The translations under genes were made by a program, and so were the position numbers. From Solimonas aquatica (GTDB lineage: Bacteria > Pseudomonadota > Gammaproteobacteria > Nevskiales > Nevskiaceae), in contig NZ_FOFS01000001.1 of the NCBI RefSeq assembly GCF_900111015.1, positions 310,001 to 374,000 of the forward strand: a DNA stretch of 64,000 nucleotides, read 5' to 3'. Below are positions 52,937 to 61,946 of the stretch, in pieces. The notes beneath the pieces were generated by a model, which saw only the letters and a list, made by a program, of their open reading frames with translations, did no database searches and was not told where the DNA came from. Position 1 is the first letter of the stretch. The number at the start of each line of letters is the position of its first letter.

Positions 52937-53554
52937 GCTTTCTCTGTGCCAGCGAGCAATCTGTCGATCGAGCTCATCAATCCGATCCTGGATTTCGCCC
53001 AGGTGATGCAGCTGAATATCGACCAACTGCCGAAACGTACCTGGCAGCGCCTGGTCCATCATCGCCGAACGTAGGCGCGGGATGTTCTCGATGCCCCTGG
53101 CCACAACGATGCCGAATTCCGCGAGTAGCCCTCGGACTTGATTCGCCATCGCTGTACGGGCACGCACGAATCCCTGCCGAACTCGATGTACCGACAAGAT
53201 GGATTGCTGCTCCGTCGTCTTTACCGGTACGAACCGCATGCCCGGTCGCCCCATCGCCTCACAGATCGCTTCCGCGTCGGCTGCGTCTGTCTTGTTCCGC
53301 TTCACGAACGGTTTGACATATTGTGGCGCAATCAGCCGGACTTCATGGCCCAGCTCGCGCAACTTGCGAGCCCAGTGATGCGCGCTACCGCACGCCTCCA
53401 TGCCAACCGTACACGGAGGCAGCTGCGCAAAGAACTCCGCTACCTGCCCGCGCTTCAACGCCTTGCGTAGCACTGCACGGCCGTCTTCATCAGCGCCGTG
53501 CACCTGAAAGACCGACTTCGCTAGATCCAGCCCAACCGCTGTAACCTTCTTCAT
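52937..53554 (-). pseudogene. IS110-family transposase, N-terminal half
   Basis: ATG 53554. Encodes the DEDD RuvC-like domain: VGLDLAKSVFQVHGADEDGR (first Asp), TVGMEACGSAHHWARKL (Glu), KTDAADAEAICEAM (Asp residues), and the start of the coiled region DRIDELDRQIARWHRES, then foreign sequence and a stop at 52916. The remainder of the protein is at 36569-36985 on the same strand. Confidence 0.88.
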
Positions 53555-53700
53555 GGACGCCCCTCCATAGTAGGGAGACTACACACACCTCCCACTCTGG
53601 CACTTCGATGCCGTTAGAAGGAGGGCGCGTCCATTCCATTGATAATGGTCCCTAACCGATCCCCCTGAAGGCCAACGCTAGGGGGACCCCTTGGCGGCCA
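53555..53700 (-). ncRNA. IS110 left-end noncoding region, possible bridge RNA source
   Basis: IS110-group elements encode a structured guide (bridge/seek) RNA in the noncoding end upstream of the transposase. Here the 5' flank of the split transposase contains a hairpin CCCCCT (53661-53666) / AGGGGG (53680-53685), extended by GGTCC (53647) and GGACC (53684), and further G/C-rich words. The element end was not determined and the RNA is inferred only from position. The rest of 53701-53870 shows nothing else. Confidence 0.3.
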
Positions 53701-53870
53701 TTATCGCGGGCTGGCGTCTCGCCCTGTGAGACAGGCCATTGCGAGACTGCGGCTACGTCCTAAATTTTTTTGGGCCTGTCGGCGCTGACCGTCAGCTACT
53801 ACCCGATCACACGACAGTCGCACGAGGAAATGGTCGCACGCAGCAAAGACCGACCGACGGGGAGTGCCCC

Positions 53871-54834
53871 ATGACATCGACACAAAAGATTGCGCCGGTT
53901 CACGGATGGAAGCTGCGCGCACTCATGGCCGTTTCGGAATGGCTGGCACTGCTTGGCATCAGCACGACTTCGGCCAAGGCTCTGAAAATGCGAATGGAGA
54001 AGAGAGCTGCCGCTGTGCCTGCAAACTGGATGCTGCGGCCGATGCCGGAAACCGGCGTGGAACGCGACACGCTGCGCGGACGTGGGGGGGGGGCGATTCC
54101 GGTGAAGCGTTTCCTGCCGCGCATGCCGAAGGCCAACGCTACCCCCATCCTGTTTCTACACGGTGGCGGTTGGATTGCCGGTGGTGTCGACTCGCTCGAC
54201 TACCTCTGCACGAATCTCTACGATCGCCTCGGTACCATCGTGATTGCGGTGGGCTATCGCCTGGCTCCTGAGCATCCTTTCCCTGCGGCACTCGAAGACT
54301 GTTGAGCATCCTTTCCCTGCGGCACTCGAAGACTGTGAGGATGCGCTGGATGCGCTGCTGGCCAGTTCCCATCTCGTCGATGTCGTGGGTGACAGCGCCG
54401 GCGGCAATCTGACTGCGGCATTGAGTCTGCGCAGACGCGGACAAGTAGGGATTCGCAGGCAAGTGATCATCTATCCCTTCCTCGATTTGACGGGATCGTC
54501 GCCATCCATCCGCCCACCACGGCACGGATTGTCCGACGGTGACATGGAAAGGATCTGCGATGCGTATCGCGGCGAAGCTGCGCTCACCAATCCGTTTGTC
54601 TCGCCGTTGCATGCGCCTGATCTGCGCGGACTACCGCCTGCAGTCATCGTGACAGCCGACGCCGACCCTCTGCGCGACGATGGCATCCGCTACGCGGAAC
54701 GTCTGCGCGAAGCCGGTGTACCGGTACGCTTCGAGAACTACATCGGCATGCCGCATGCCTTCCTTTCCATCGCCAGCATCTGCCCTGCCGCACCGGTCTG
54801 CATCAGCATGCTCGTCGACGAACTGCAGAGGTGA
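53871..54834 (+). pseudogene. HSL-family esterase broken by a 34-bp tandem duplication
   Basis: ATG 53871 with GGGGAG. The first part has the oxyanion motif FLHGGGWIAGG and YRLAPEHPFPAALEDC, then TGA at 54303. The second part, in another frame, carries DVVGDSAGGNLTAALSL (nucleophile Ser), FLDLTGSS, VTADADPLRDDG (Asp) and GMPHAF (His). A perfect duplication of 34 bases (54269-54302 = 54303-54336) causes the shift; removing one copy restores a 310-residue hormone-sensitive-lipase-type alpha/beta hydrolase. Confidence 0.92.
54269..54336 (+). repeat. perfect 34-bp tandem duplication
   Basis: Two identical adjacent copies beginning TGAGCATCCTTTCCCTGCGG. The length is not a multiple of three. Either replication slippage or an assembly artefact. 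Confidence 0.95.
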
Positions 54835-54843
54835 AGAACTGAA

Positions 54844-55806
54844 ATGAAGGCTCAAAAGCAAAGATTCAAAGGCCTGCGCCTTACTGCGCTGTACGCGATG
54901 ATGAACGTGATGCGCAGTCTGGGCATGGGTCATACGCCAGAGAAGGCAATCGCCCAGCCGGTCGCCGTACGCAAAGCCATGCGGGCAGCAAGTTGGACGA
55001 CGATGCCCCCGCCAAAGGAAGTGCGAATGGAGCTTGGCTCGATCTCCGGCCGCTCGGGTCCAATCGCCATCAAGAAATACCTTCCGCCCAAGCTCGATCC
55101 AAAGTGTCCCTGGGTTTTGTTCCTGCACGGTGGAGGCTGGATCCACGGCGGCCTCGATACCCTTGACCATCTCTGCGCCAGTGTGAGCCTGCAGGCGGCC
55201 TGCATGATCGTGTCCGTCGACTATCGCCTAGCGCCGGAAACACCGTTTCCGGGCGGTTTGGAGGATTGCGACGATGCACTCAACTGGTTGGCCAACGACT
55301 CGTCGTTGGGACCGATGCCAGCTGCAGGCATTGTCGTCATGGGCGAAAGCGCCGGTGGCAACCTTGGCGCCGCGCTCTGCGTGCTGAGCGCGCGACGCGG
55401 ATATCCAGCGATCAGCAAGCAGATTCTGATCTACCCCGCACTTGATCTGACCCTGGGTTCGGAGTCCTGGAATATTGATCAGCCAGGACTGGAGCGGGAC
55501 AACGTCGTCCGTGCGCTCGTCCTGTACACCGGCAAGACGCCGCTGACCGATCCGCTGCTGTCACCTCTATTCGCCGAGAATCCTTCTGCGCTTCCGCCGG
55601 CGCTGATTCTCACGGCCGACATCGATCCAATCCGCGATGACGGCCCGCGTTTTGCGCGCAAACTTAATGACGCGGGCGACGGCGCCCGAGTCGTAAACTA
55701 CATCGGCATGCCGCATGGCTTTTTCTTTGTGCCTCGCATCGCCTCTGGCGCAAAAGAAGGGATTGCGGAAATCAGCAAAGACATCCGGGCGATGGCAAGA
55801 GGCTGA
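54844..55806 (+). CDS. HSL-family alpha/beta hydrolase (esterase)
   Basis: 320 residues starting 9 bases after the first esterase. Motifs: FLHGGGWIHGGLDTLDH (oxyanion HGGG), DYRLAPETPFPGGLED, VVMGESAGGNLGAAL (GESAG, nucleophile Ser), TADIDPIRDDG (Asp) and GMPHGFFF (His). No signal peptide; probably a cytoplasmic carboxylesterase. Paralogue of the preceding broken gene (tandem duplication of genes), so activity may be retained through this copy. Confidence 0.93.
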   Translation: MKAQKQRFKGLRLTALYAMMNVMRSLGMGHTPEKAIAQPVAVRKAMRAASWTTMPPPKEVRMELGSISGRSGPIAIKKYLPPKLDPKCPWVLFLHGGGWIHGGLDTLDHLCASVSLQAACMIVSVDYRLAPETPFPGGLEDCDDALNWLANDSSLGPMPAAGIVVMGESAGGNLGAALCVLSARRGYPAISKQILIYPALDLTLGSESWNIDQPGLERDNVVRALVLYTGKTPLTDPLLSPLFAENPSALPPALILTADIDPIRDDGPRFARKLNDAGDGARVVNYIGMPHGFFFVPRIASGAKEGIAEISKDIRAMARG

Positions 55807-56085
55807 TTGCAACCCGTTGGGCGATATTTTCAGGTAGCAGACCGGAGCGCCGGGGCGTGGAGCCAGCCGCGCCACCACCGCAGACGGCCGCTTTCGGGCG
55901 GTAATTCTCGCAGTGTCTATGACTGCGTTGGGCTGATCAGCGACTAACGCTGAGGTGCCAGTTGCCGTCTTCGAAAATGACCGCTTCTGAGATGCTCGGA
56001 TGAAGGCCTAAGGACACATGCGTATATGGGCGGGAGAAGCGAAGTGGCCCTCTCGTTTGCTCGGCCTCCTGCAACTACGTGATGC

Positions 56086-56343
56086 CTATGCATGCCAGCA
56101 TGAGTAGGCTTGCTCACCAGCATCAAACCTTTTCACGGCGTCCAGGCGCGACCCTACTCCCAGCTTCGAGTAAAGATTCCTTCGATGAAACTTGATGGTG
56201 TTGATTGACACCCCCAACGCCCTTGCACTCTCGAGAGCGTTCAACCCTTCACGCAAGGCTTGGAAGACAAGCTTCTCACGGTTCGTCAGAGCCTCCACCT
56301 TTACTCTGAAGGTGCCACGCAAACGAATCCCAGCAGATGACAT
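56086..56343 (-). CDS. orphan LuxR-type HTH protein, probably a fragment
   Basis: 85 residues consisting almost only of a GerE/LuxR DNA-binding domain: LTNREKLVFQALREGLNALE, SARALGVSINTIKFHRRNLY, SKLGVGSRLDAVKRF. Autonomous single-domain members exist, but this looks like the C-terminal end of a MalT-like regulator such as the one at the left edge. It lies downstream of nagL on the same strand. Could be a remnant or a small regulator. Confidence 0.6.
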   Translation of the reverse strand: MSSAGIRLRGTFRVKVEALTNREKLVFQALREGLNALESARALGVSINTIKFHRRNLYSKLGVGSRLDAVKRFDAGEQAYSCWHA

Positions 56344-56389
56344 CGAAGCTTCCCGGTCAGAAACATTAAGTGCCGGCTACCGGCTCGCA

Positions 56390-57034
56390 TCACTCCGCAT
56401 CCGGTTGATTCGCCGGATGTGCATTCTGGAAAGCCTTCAGAATATTGCAGGCCTGCTCGATGCGCCGAAGGGTCGGATAGGCGTCCAGCGACATCCCGAA
56501 ACGCTCCGCATTGAACAGTTGAGGAACCAGGCAACAATCCGCCAGGGTCGGTCGATCGCCGAAGCAAAATGCACCGCGGCGCGGCGATGTGGCCAGCCTG
56601 CTCTCGAGCGCTTGTAGCCCGAGATCGATCCAATGGCGTATCCAGGTCTGCTTCTGCTCCTCCGACAAGCCTATCGGGCCAGTCAAGTACTTCAGGACGC
56701 GCAGATTGTTTAGCGGGTGAATATCGCAGGCGACGTCCAGCGCGATCTGCCGGACCCAGGCACGGTCGGCGGCGGAGGCCGGCAGCAACGGCGATTCCGG
56801 GTAACGCTCGTCGAGATATTCAATGATTGCCAATGACTGGGCGATACGTTCGCTACCGTCTTCCAGCACCGGTACTAGCGCCGCGGGGTTTGTAGCGCGG
56901 AACTTCGCCAGGAACTGCTCGCCCCCATCTCGCGTCAGATGCACGGGCAGATGTTCGGCCTCCAGCCCCTTGAGGTTAAGCGCGATGCGGACGCGGTAGG
57001 AGGCGGAACTGCGGTAGTAGGTGTGAAGTTTCAT
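56390..57034 (-). CDS. nagL: maleylpyruvate/maleylacetoacetate isomerase (GST zeta)
   Basis: 214 residues, zeta-class GST: N-terminal thioredoxin fold with the signature SSASYRVRIALN (residues 10-21), NPAALVPVLEDG, QSLAIIEYLDERYP, and the helical domain with DRPTLADCCLVPQL. Uses glutathione to isomerise maleylpyruvate to fumarylpyruvate in the gentisate pathway. ATG 57034 overlaps the transporter stop (ATGA). Last gene of the salicylate operon. A role on maleylacetoacetate is an alternative, excluded by context. Confidence 0.9.
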   Translation of the reverse strand: MKLHTYYRSSASYRVRIALNLKGLEAEHLPVHLTRDGGEQFLAKFRATNPAALVPVLEDGSERIAQSLAIIEYLDERYPESPLLPASAADRAWVRQIALDVACDIHPLNNLRVLKYLTGPIGLSEEQKQTWIRHWIDLGLQALESRLATSPRRGAFCFGDRPTLADCCLVPQLFNAERFGMSLDAYPTLRRIEQACNILKAFQNAHPANQPDAE

Positions 57035-58374
57035 GGAAGCAGGTTCCGGGACGAGGGGGCGAGAGCCGGGGCGCTCAGCCGCGCCAGGCCGAAGATCGCC
57101 GCTGCCGTGACCAGCGCCGGGATCGCGCAGGCCAGCACCAGTTGGTCTGGGGACCACCCCCAGCCCAGCAGAAGTCCACCCAGCAGCGGACCGGCGACGG
57201 AGCCTATGCGACCGATACCCAGCGCCCAACCGACGCCGGTAGCACGGATCGCGGTCGGATAGGCCTCGGCAGCCAGAGCGTTGAGGCAGAATTGCGCGCC
57301 GACCACACCCGCGCCAGCCAAGAAGATCGCCGGTAGTGTCAGCCGTGGTAACGCGGTGACATAGGCCAGCGCCGCCACGATGCCGGCGACCAGCACGAAG
57401 GCCGCTCCCAACGTCCGGTGGGGCCCATAGCGTCGCACCAAGGCAGCCAACAGGATGCCACCGCCGATCCCGCCCAGGTTGAGCAGCGACGAGGCCAGGA
57501 TCGCGAGGCTTAGCGAGTAGCCGGCCAGCGTCAGCAGGGTCGGCAGCCAGTTGACCATGAAGTACATGACCAGCAGGTTCATGAAGAACGCGGTCCACAG
57601 CAGCACAGTGACCTTAGTGCGCGGGCCGCGAAACAACTCCCGCAGCGGAAATCCGGGCTGTGGCGGCTCGCCAGCGACGACGCTCCGCGGGTCATGACTC
57701 CTCCCCGGCTCCAGCCGTTCCAGCACCCGCTGGAGTTCGCGGCTACGAGCGCGCCGCAAAAGCAGGAACCCGGGCGACTCCGGCAAGCGCCAGGCCAGCA
57801 CCAGCGCCAGCAGCAGCGGCGCAGCGCCACCCAGCAAGAAAAGCGACGGCCAGCCCAGGCTTGGAATCCACAGCGCGCTAAGCACGCCACCGAGGATCGA
57901 GCCCAGCGGGAAGCCGCAGAACATCAGTGTCACCAGCATGGTACGCAGGCGCGCCGGGGCATACTCGGAGGTCAGCGCGATCAGGTTGGGCATCGCGCTG
58001 CCCAGGCCCAGCCCGGTCAACAGGCGCAAGGCGAGCAATTGACCGGGCGTCTGCGCCCAGGCCGTCGCCAATGCGAACGCCCCAAACAGCAAGGTCGAAA
58101 CCACAATCGTCCACTTGCGCCCCCAACGGTCGGCCAGCGGCCCGCCGATCAGAGCACCGGCCATCAGGCCCAAGAGCCCGGCGCCGAACACCGGTCCCAA
58201 CGCCGACGGCGCCATACCCCATTGCTCAGTAATCGCGGGCGCGACGTAGGCGATGACCTGGGTATCGAAGCCGTCAAGCAAGGCCACCAGAGCGCACAGC
58301 GTGACAACCTCAAGCTGCAGGCGTCCCAGCGGGCGCGTGTCGATCAGCTCGGTGATCCGAAATACGCCGGTCAT
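57031..58374 (-). CDS. AAHS-family MFS aromatic acid transporter
   Basis: 447 residues, 12 predicted membrane helices. AAHS hallmark DGFDTQ in helix 1 (Asp34, Asp37), loop 2-3 motif GGPLADRWGRKW, GLGLGSAMPNLIALTSEYAP in helix 4-5 and a large central loop. Family members (BenK, PcaK, GenK, MhpT) import aromatic acids by proton symport. In this operon the substrate is probably salicylate or gentisate. Seven bases after nagH, overlapping nagL. Confidence 0.9.
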   Translation of the reverse strand: MTGVFRITELIDTRPLGRLQLEVVTLCALVALLDGFDTQVIAYVAPAITEQWGMAPSALGPVFGAGLLGLMAGALIGGPLADRWGRKWTIVVSTLLFGAFALATAWAQTPGQLLALRLLTGLGLGSAMPNLIALTSEYAPARLRTMLVTLMFCGFPLGSILGGVLSALWIPSLGWPSLFLLGGAAPLLLALVLAWRLPESPGFLLLRRARSRELQRVLERLEPGRSHDPRSVVAGEPPQPGFPLRELFRGPRTKVTVLLWTAFFMNLLVMYFMVNWLPTLLTLAGYSLSLAILASSLLNLGGIGGGILLAALVRRYGPHRTLGAAFVLVAGIVAALAYVTALPRLTLPAIFLAGAGVVGAQFCLNALAAEAYPTAIRATGVGWALGIGRIGSVAGPLLGGLLLGWGWSPDQLVLACAIPALVTAAAIFGLARLSAPALAPSSRNLLP

Positions 58375-58381
58375 TAGGTTC

Positions 58382-58864
58382 CTAGATTGGGTAGATGATC
58401 GCGTTGGGGATCATTTCGCTGTCGTAAATGCAGAAGCGCGACGCGAACTTCAGCGCACCATCTACCCTCACCACTTCGTCCAGGTAGCGGCCGACATTGA
58501 ACACTGTGCTGATTTCCCCAAGCTTGGTACGGAACACCGCGTAGTTCGCCTCCAGAAACCAGCGGCCGCGGTCCACCGCCAGGACGCGCGGCAGGCTCAC
58601 GACATGCCGCTGGTAGTAAGGATCATGGAACAGGGTCTCGCGGATCCCGTAGACGCGATCCTGCAGCATGCCCTTGCTATGGAAATGCAGCGTCGCCAGC
58701 GGCAGCCCACGCTCATGGTTTTCGCGCGGCTGCAGCTTGTAGACGCAATCCTCGGTGAAGAACTCGGGCCAGCGGTCCCAGTCGCCCGCATCGATGGCGG
58801 CCGTGTACTCCGCGTACAGCTGCAGCAGTTCGGTGTAGGCCTGCGCTTCGAGTGCCTGATTCAT
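58382..58864 (-). CDS. nagH: salicylate 5-hydroxylase, small oxygenase subunit
   Basis: 160 residues of the ring-hydroxylating dioxygenase beta-subunit type (NTF2-like fold): LLQLYAEYTAAIDAGDWDRW, PEFFTEDCVYKLQPRENHER, and VVSLPRVLAVDRGRWFLEAN. It has a structural role in the alpha3beta3 oxygenase. Overlaps nagG by 4 bases. Assigned to NagH from the partner genes. Confidence 0.9.
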   Translation of the reverse strand: MNQALEAQAYTELLQLYAEYTAAIDAGDWDRWPEFFTEDCVYKLQPRENHERGLPLATLHFHSKGMLQDRVYGIRETLFHDPYYQRHVVSLPRVLAVDRGRWFLEANYAVFRTKLGEISTVFNVGRYLDEVVRVDGALKFASRFCIYDSEMIPNAIIYPI

Positions 58865-60123
58865 ACGCCCATCACCCGGCGCCAGTATTCGTACATGCCC
58901 CGAATCAGTGTCTCCGAGGCGATGTTGGTTGCCTCTTCGCTATCGTGCCCACCCATTTCCAGCAGGCATTGCTGGTCTGGCTTTTCCTGGAACCCCATCT
59001 GCGAGAACTCGATTACCTCGCCGTCGTCCGCGGAAACATAGCCGGACGGGCCGAACAGGTTGGCTTGCAGCAAGCGCCGCTGGATCATCTCGTCGCTGTC
59101 GTCTTCGAAGGCGAAGTGAGTCCACACGAAATCAAACACGCCAGGCCCGCGCGGCTGGATATGCCGCATCGAGAGACTATTGACCTGCTGCTGAATGATC
59201 AGGCTCGGAAACAGCGTCAACATCACCGCGGTCGGACCCTTCCACCATTCCTCTGGCACGATGTCGAGTTGGCGCGGGTCGCGCAGGCTCATGTCGGCTT
59301 TGTAGCTGGTCACGCCGGAGACGACGTCCCCGGCCGGCTTGCCGACGCTGCGCACGCCGATCATCGCGGCATGGCGCTTGTGCGGGTCCATCTTCAGTGA
59401 GGTCTTGCTGTCGGCGCGCCACAAGCCGAAGGTCACGAACCAACTGTGCAGCAGGCCCGGGTGATACGGATCCTTGATGTTTTCCTGCATCAGCTTCCAG
59501 TTTCCCGGGATGCGCTGCCGGTTGTAGCCAAGTACCTTCAGCTTGCGGCCGTCGAAAACGCGGTCGAAGTAGGACAGGATCGTCGGACCGAGGTAGTCCT
59601 CAAACGACTCCAGCGAGTGGTCGAAGCTGGCAAACACCACGCCGCCTCGCACCGCGACCTTGAGCGAGGTCAGGCCGCGGCCCTCCATCTGGAAATCCGC
59701 CGGCATGCCGCCGTTGAGCTGGCCGTCCTGGCGGATACCGCGGCGATAGGGAATGCCACGCAACTTGCCCTCAAGATCGTAGGCCCACTGATGGTAGGGG
59801 CAGACGAATTCCTTGCGGTTACCCTGGCGCTCGCGGCAGAACTGCGCGCCGCGATGGGCGCAGACGTTCTCCAGCACCCGCACGCCGCCGTCCTGGGTGC
59901 GCACCATGATGACCGAACGCTCTCCGACAACCGAGCGGCGGAAGTCGCCCGGGTGCGGGATCTCGGCCTCCAGGCCGATATAGCACCAGTGACCGGCGTA
60001 GTAGAAGCGATCGAGTTCGCGTCGATAGGTATCCGGATCCGTGTAGACCCAATAGGGCACGCGGTGCACCCCGTCGCCCGGCCAACCCGGCGACGAAGGG
60101 AGAGTGATGGGGGCGTCGTTCAT
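58861..60123 (-). CDS. nagG: salicylate 5-hydroxylase, large oxygenase subunit
   Basis: 420 residues. Rieske [2Fe-2S] domain with Cys88-x-His90 (CAHRGAQFC) and Cys108-x2-His111 (CPYHQW); catalytic mononuclear iron site in MQENIKDPYHPGLLHSW (two His and a distal Asp). Like NagG it hydroxylates salicylate at C5 to gentisate, with electrons from NagAa through a ferredoxin. The alternative reading, anthranilate or another salicylate oxygenase, is less likely next to gentisate dioxygenase. Confidence 0.9.
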   Translation of the reverse strand: MNDAPITLPSSPGWPGDGVHRVPYWVYTDPDTYRRELDRFYYAGHWCYIGLEAEIPHPGDFRRSVVGERSVIMVRTQDGGVRVLENVCAHRGAQFCRERQGNRKEFVCPYHQWAYDLEGKLRGIPYRRGIRQDGQLNGGMPADFQMEGRGLTSLKVAVRGGVVFASFDHSLESFEDYLGPTILSYFDRVFDGRKLKVLGYNRQRIPGNWKLMQENIKDPYHPGLLHSWFVTFGLWRADSKTSLKMDPHKRHAAMIGVRSVGKPAGDVVSGVTSYKADMSLRDPRQLDIVPEEWWKGPTAVMLTLFPSLIIQQQVNSLSMRHIQPRGPGVFDFVWTHFAFEDDSDEMIQRRLLQANLFGPSGYVSADDGEVIEFSQMGFQEKPDQQCLLEMGGHDSEEATNIASETLIRGMYEYWRRVMGV

Positions 60124-60141
60124 GGCGGTTCTCCTGAGCGG

Positions 60142-60840
60142 TCAGCCCGCCACGCGTACCTGGATTTCGCCTAGACCATCGATCCGTCCCACCATCAGGT
60201 CGCCGACGACCACCGCGCCGACGCCTTCCGGCGTGCCGGTCATGATCAGATCGCCCGGTTGCAGGGTCTCGAACTGCGACAAGAAGGCGATGCACTCCGG
60301 CACGCTCCAGATGAGCTTGGCGATATCCGAAGCCTGGCGCGGCTGGCCATTGACAGCGACCGATATGGAAGCGGATTTCGGATGGCCAACGTCGGCAACC
60401 CGACAGATCGCGCCGATCGGCGCAGACTGCGAGAAGGATTTGCCGAACTCCCAGGGGCGACCCTTGTCGCGGGCCTCCAGCTGCAGGTCGCGGCGCGTCA
60501 TGTCCAGGCCCACGGCGTAGCCGTAGACCAGCGACTCGGCCTCATCTTGCGACACCGCCCTGCCCTGCCGGCCGATCGCTACCACCAGCTCGATCTCGTG
60601 GTGGAAGTTGCCGGTCATCGGCGGATACGGAATCTCCGCGATCTGGCCGTTGACGGCCACAGTCGCGGAGGCTGGTTTCATGAAAAAGAATGGCGGCTCT
60701 CGCTCATCCTGGCCCATTTCACGGGCATGGGCCGCGTAGTTGCGGCCGACACAGAAAATGCGATTGACCGGAAACTGCTCGTCGCTGCCGGCCACCGGCA
60801 GAACATAGCCCGGCGCGGGCGAAAACGTGTACTTCACCAA
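60142..60840 (-). CDS. nagK: fumarylpyruvate hydrolase
   Basis: 232 residues of the FAH superfamily. Motifs: [16 protein letters not shown], metal-binding [12 protein letters not shown] (Glu, Glu) and [14 protein letters not shown] (Asp), [13 protein letters not shown]. It splits fumarylpyruvate into fumarate and pyruvate, the last step of gentisate breakdown. Length and sequence match NagK; 18 bases before nagG. Confidence 0.92.
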   Translation of the reverse strand: MVKYTFSPAPGYVLPVAGSDEQFPVNRIFCVGRNYAAHAREMGQDEREPPFFFMKPASATVAVNGQIAEIPYPPMTGNFHHEIELVVAIGRQGRAVSQDEAESLVYGYAVGLDMTRRDLQLEARDKGRPWEFGKSFSQSAPIGAICRVADVGHPKSASISVAVNGQPRQASDIAKLIWSVPECIAFLSQFETLQPGDLIMTGTPEGVGAVVVGDLMVGRIDGLGEIQVRVAG

Positions 60841-60886
60841 ACTCTCCTCGAGTACTGTGAATCGGTTGTGAACCTAAATGTGCCAG

Positions 60887-61936
60887 TCAGGCCTTCTGTT
60901 CTCGCCACAGACCCAGCAGTCGCTGGACCGGGCGGTCGGAATAGCTGAACAGGATGGTCTCGCAAGCCGCCTGGAGACGCAGTTCATGCCAGGATGGGAC
61001 GACGAACACGTCGTTCTCGCCAAAGCTCAGTTCGGTCTCGCCGATGCGCGCCGCACCACCGCCCTGCAGGCAGACAAAGATGCTGCTGTCGGTACTGCGG
61101 CAACCGCGGGTCTCGAAGCCGGCGGGCAGCAATTGAGCCGCCGCGCCGATCGTCGGCATCGGGGAACCTCCGGTGGCCGGGTTGACGTAGCGAAGCTTGT
61201 AACCGTGATGCGGATCGATGTCGCCTGATGCGATCCCACGCAGCGCCTCTCGCGTCCGGGCGTAGGGATAGACGAAGACCTTGGTCGGATCCTGGCGCTG
61301 CGGCTCGAAATCCACCGGCAGCATGTTGTACCCGTAGCGCGCGAGTGCATCACCCTCGCGCCGTATCACCGCTTGCTCGTCTTGCGCGCTCTTTTCAGCG
61401 AAGCCGGCGTCGAGCAGTTGCACGATCGGGATGTCGAGGCCATCGAGCCAGATCACCGGCTGTGTGCCGGAGTTTCCGTGATCGTGGAAGGTCCAAGCCG
61501 GGGTGATGATGAAATCACCCCGGCGCATCGTCGTGCGCTCGCCGTCCACCGCGGTGTAGGCGCCCTCGCCCTCCAGCACCAGGCGCAGCGCCGACTGCGT
61601 GTGGCGATGCGCTGGCGCGACTTCACCCGGCAGGATCAGCTGTAGGCCGGCATAAAGGCTCTGAGTGATGCGCGACTGCCCCCGCAATCCGGGATTCTCC
61701 AGCACCAGCACCCGGCGCTCGGCCTCGTGCGCACTGATCAACCCGCCGGCTTCAAGCAGATAGGCGCGGGCCTGGTTGTAGCGCCACAGTGCCGCCTGTG
61801 CCGGGCTTCTCGGCGTCGGCGGCACCAACGTCCCTAGCACTTCCCAGAGCGGCGTGAGGTGGTGGCGGTCGATGCGTTCGTAGTACTCGCGGCGGGCATC
61901 GAGGCCAGCGGGGTCGATCATGGCAGCGGAGGTCAT
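60887..61936 (-). CDS. nagI: gentisate 1,2-dioxygenase
   Basis: 349 residues from ATG 61936. Bicupin: the first cupin carries the iron site in EVAPAHRHTQSALRLVLEGE (HxH) and a later His in TFHDHGNSG; the second cupin is without a full set. The N-terminal LTPLWEVLGTLVP segment is typical. Fe(II) enzyme opening gentisate between C1 and C2 to give maleylpyruvate. Follows nagAa by 10 bases. Confidence 0.94.
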   Translation of the reverse strand: MTSAAMIDPAGLDARREYYERIDRHHLTPLWEVLGTLVPPTPRSPAQAALWRYNQARAYLLEAGGLISAHEAERRVLVLENPGLRGQSRITQSLYAGLQLILPGEVAPAHRHTQSALRLVLEGEGAYTAVDGERTTMRRGDFIITPAWTFHDHGNSGTQPVIWLDGLDIPIVQLLDAGFAEKSAQDEQAVIRREGDALARYGYNMLPVDFEPQRQDPTKVFVYPYARTREALRGIASGDIDPHHGYKLRYVNPATGGSPMPTIGAAAQLLPAGFETRGCRSTDSSIFVCLQGGGAARIGETELSFGENDVFVVPSWHELRLQAACETILFSYSDRPVQRLLGLWREQKA

Positions 61937-61946
61937 GGGAGCCTGG

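Noticed and set aside
52732-53316. 194-codon plus frame across the island's right edge
   Set aside because: It crosses the composite-transposon boundary and runs antisense to the IS110 N-terminal half; no conserved content.
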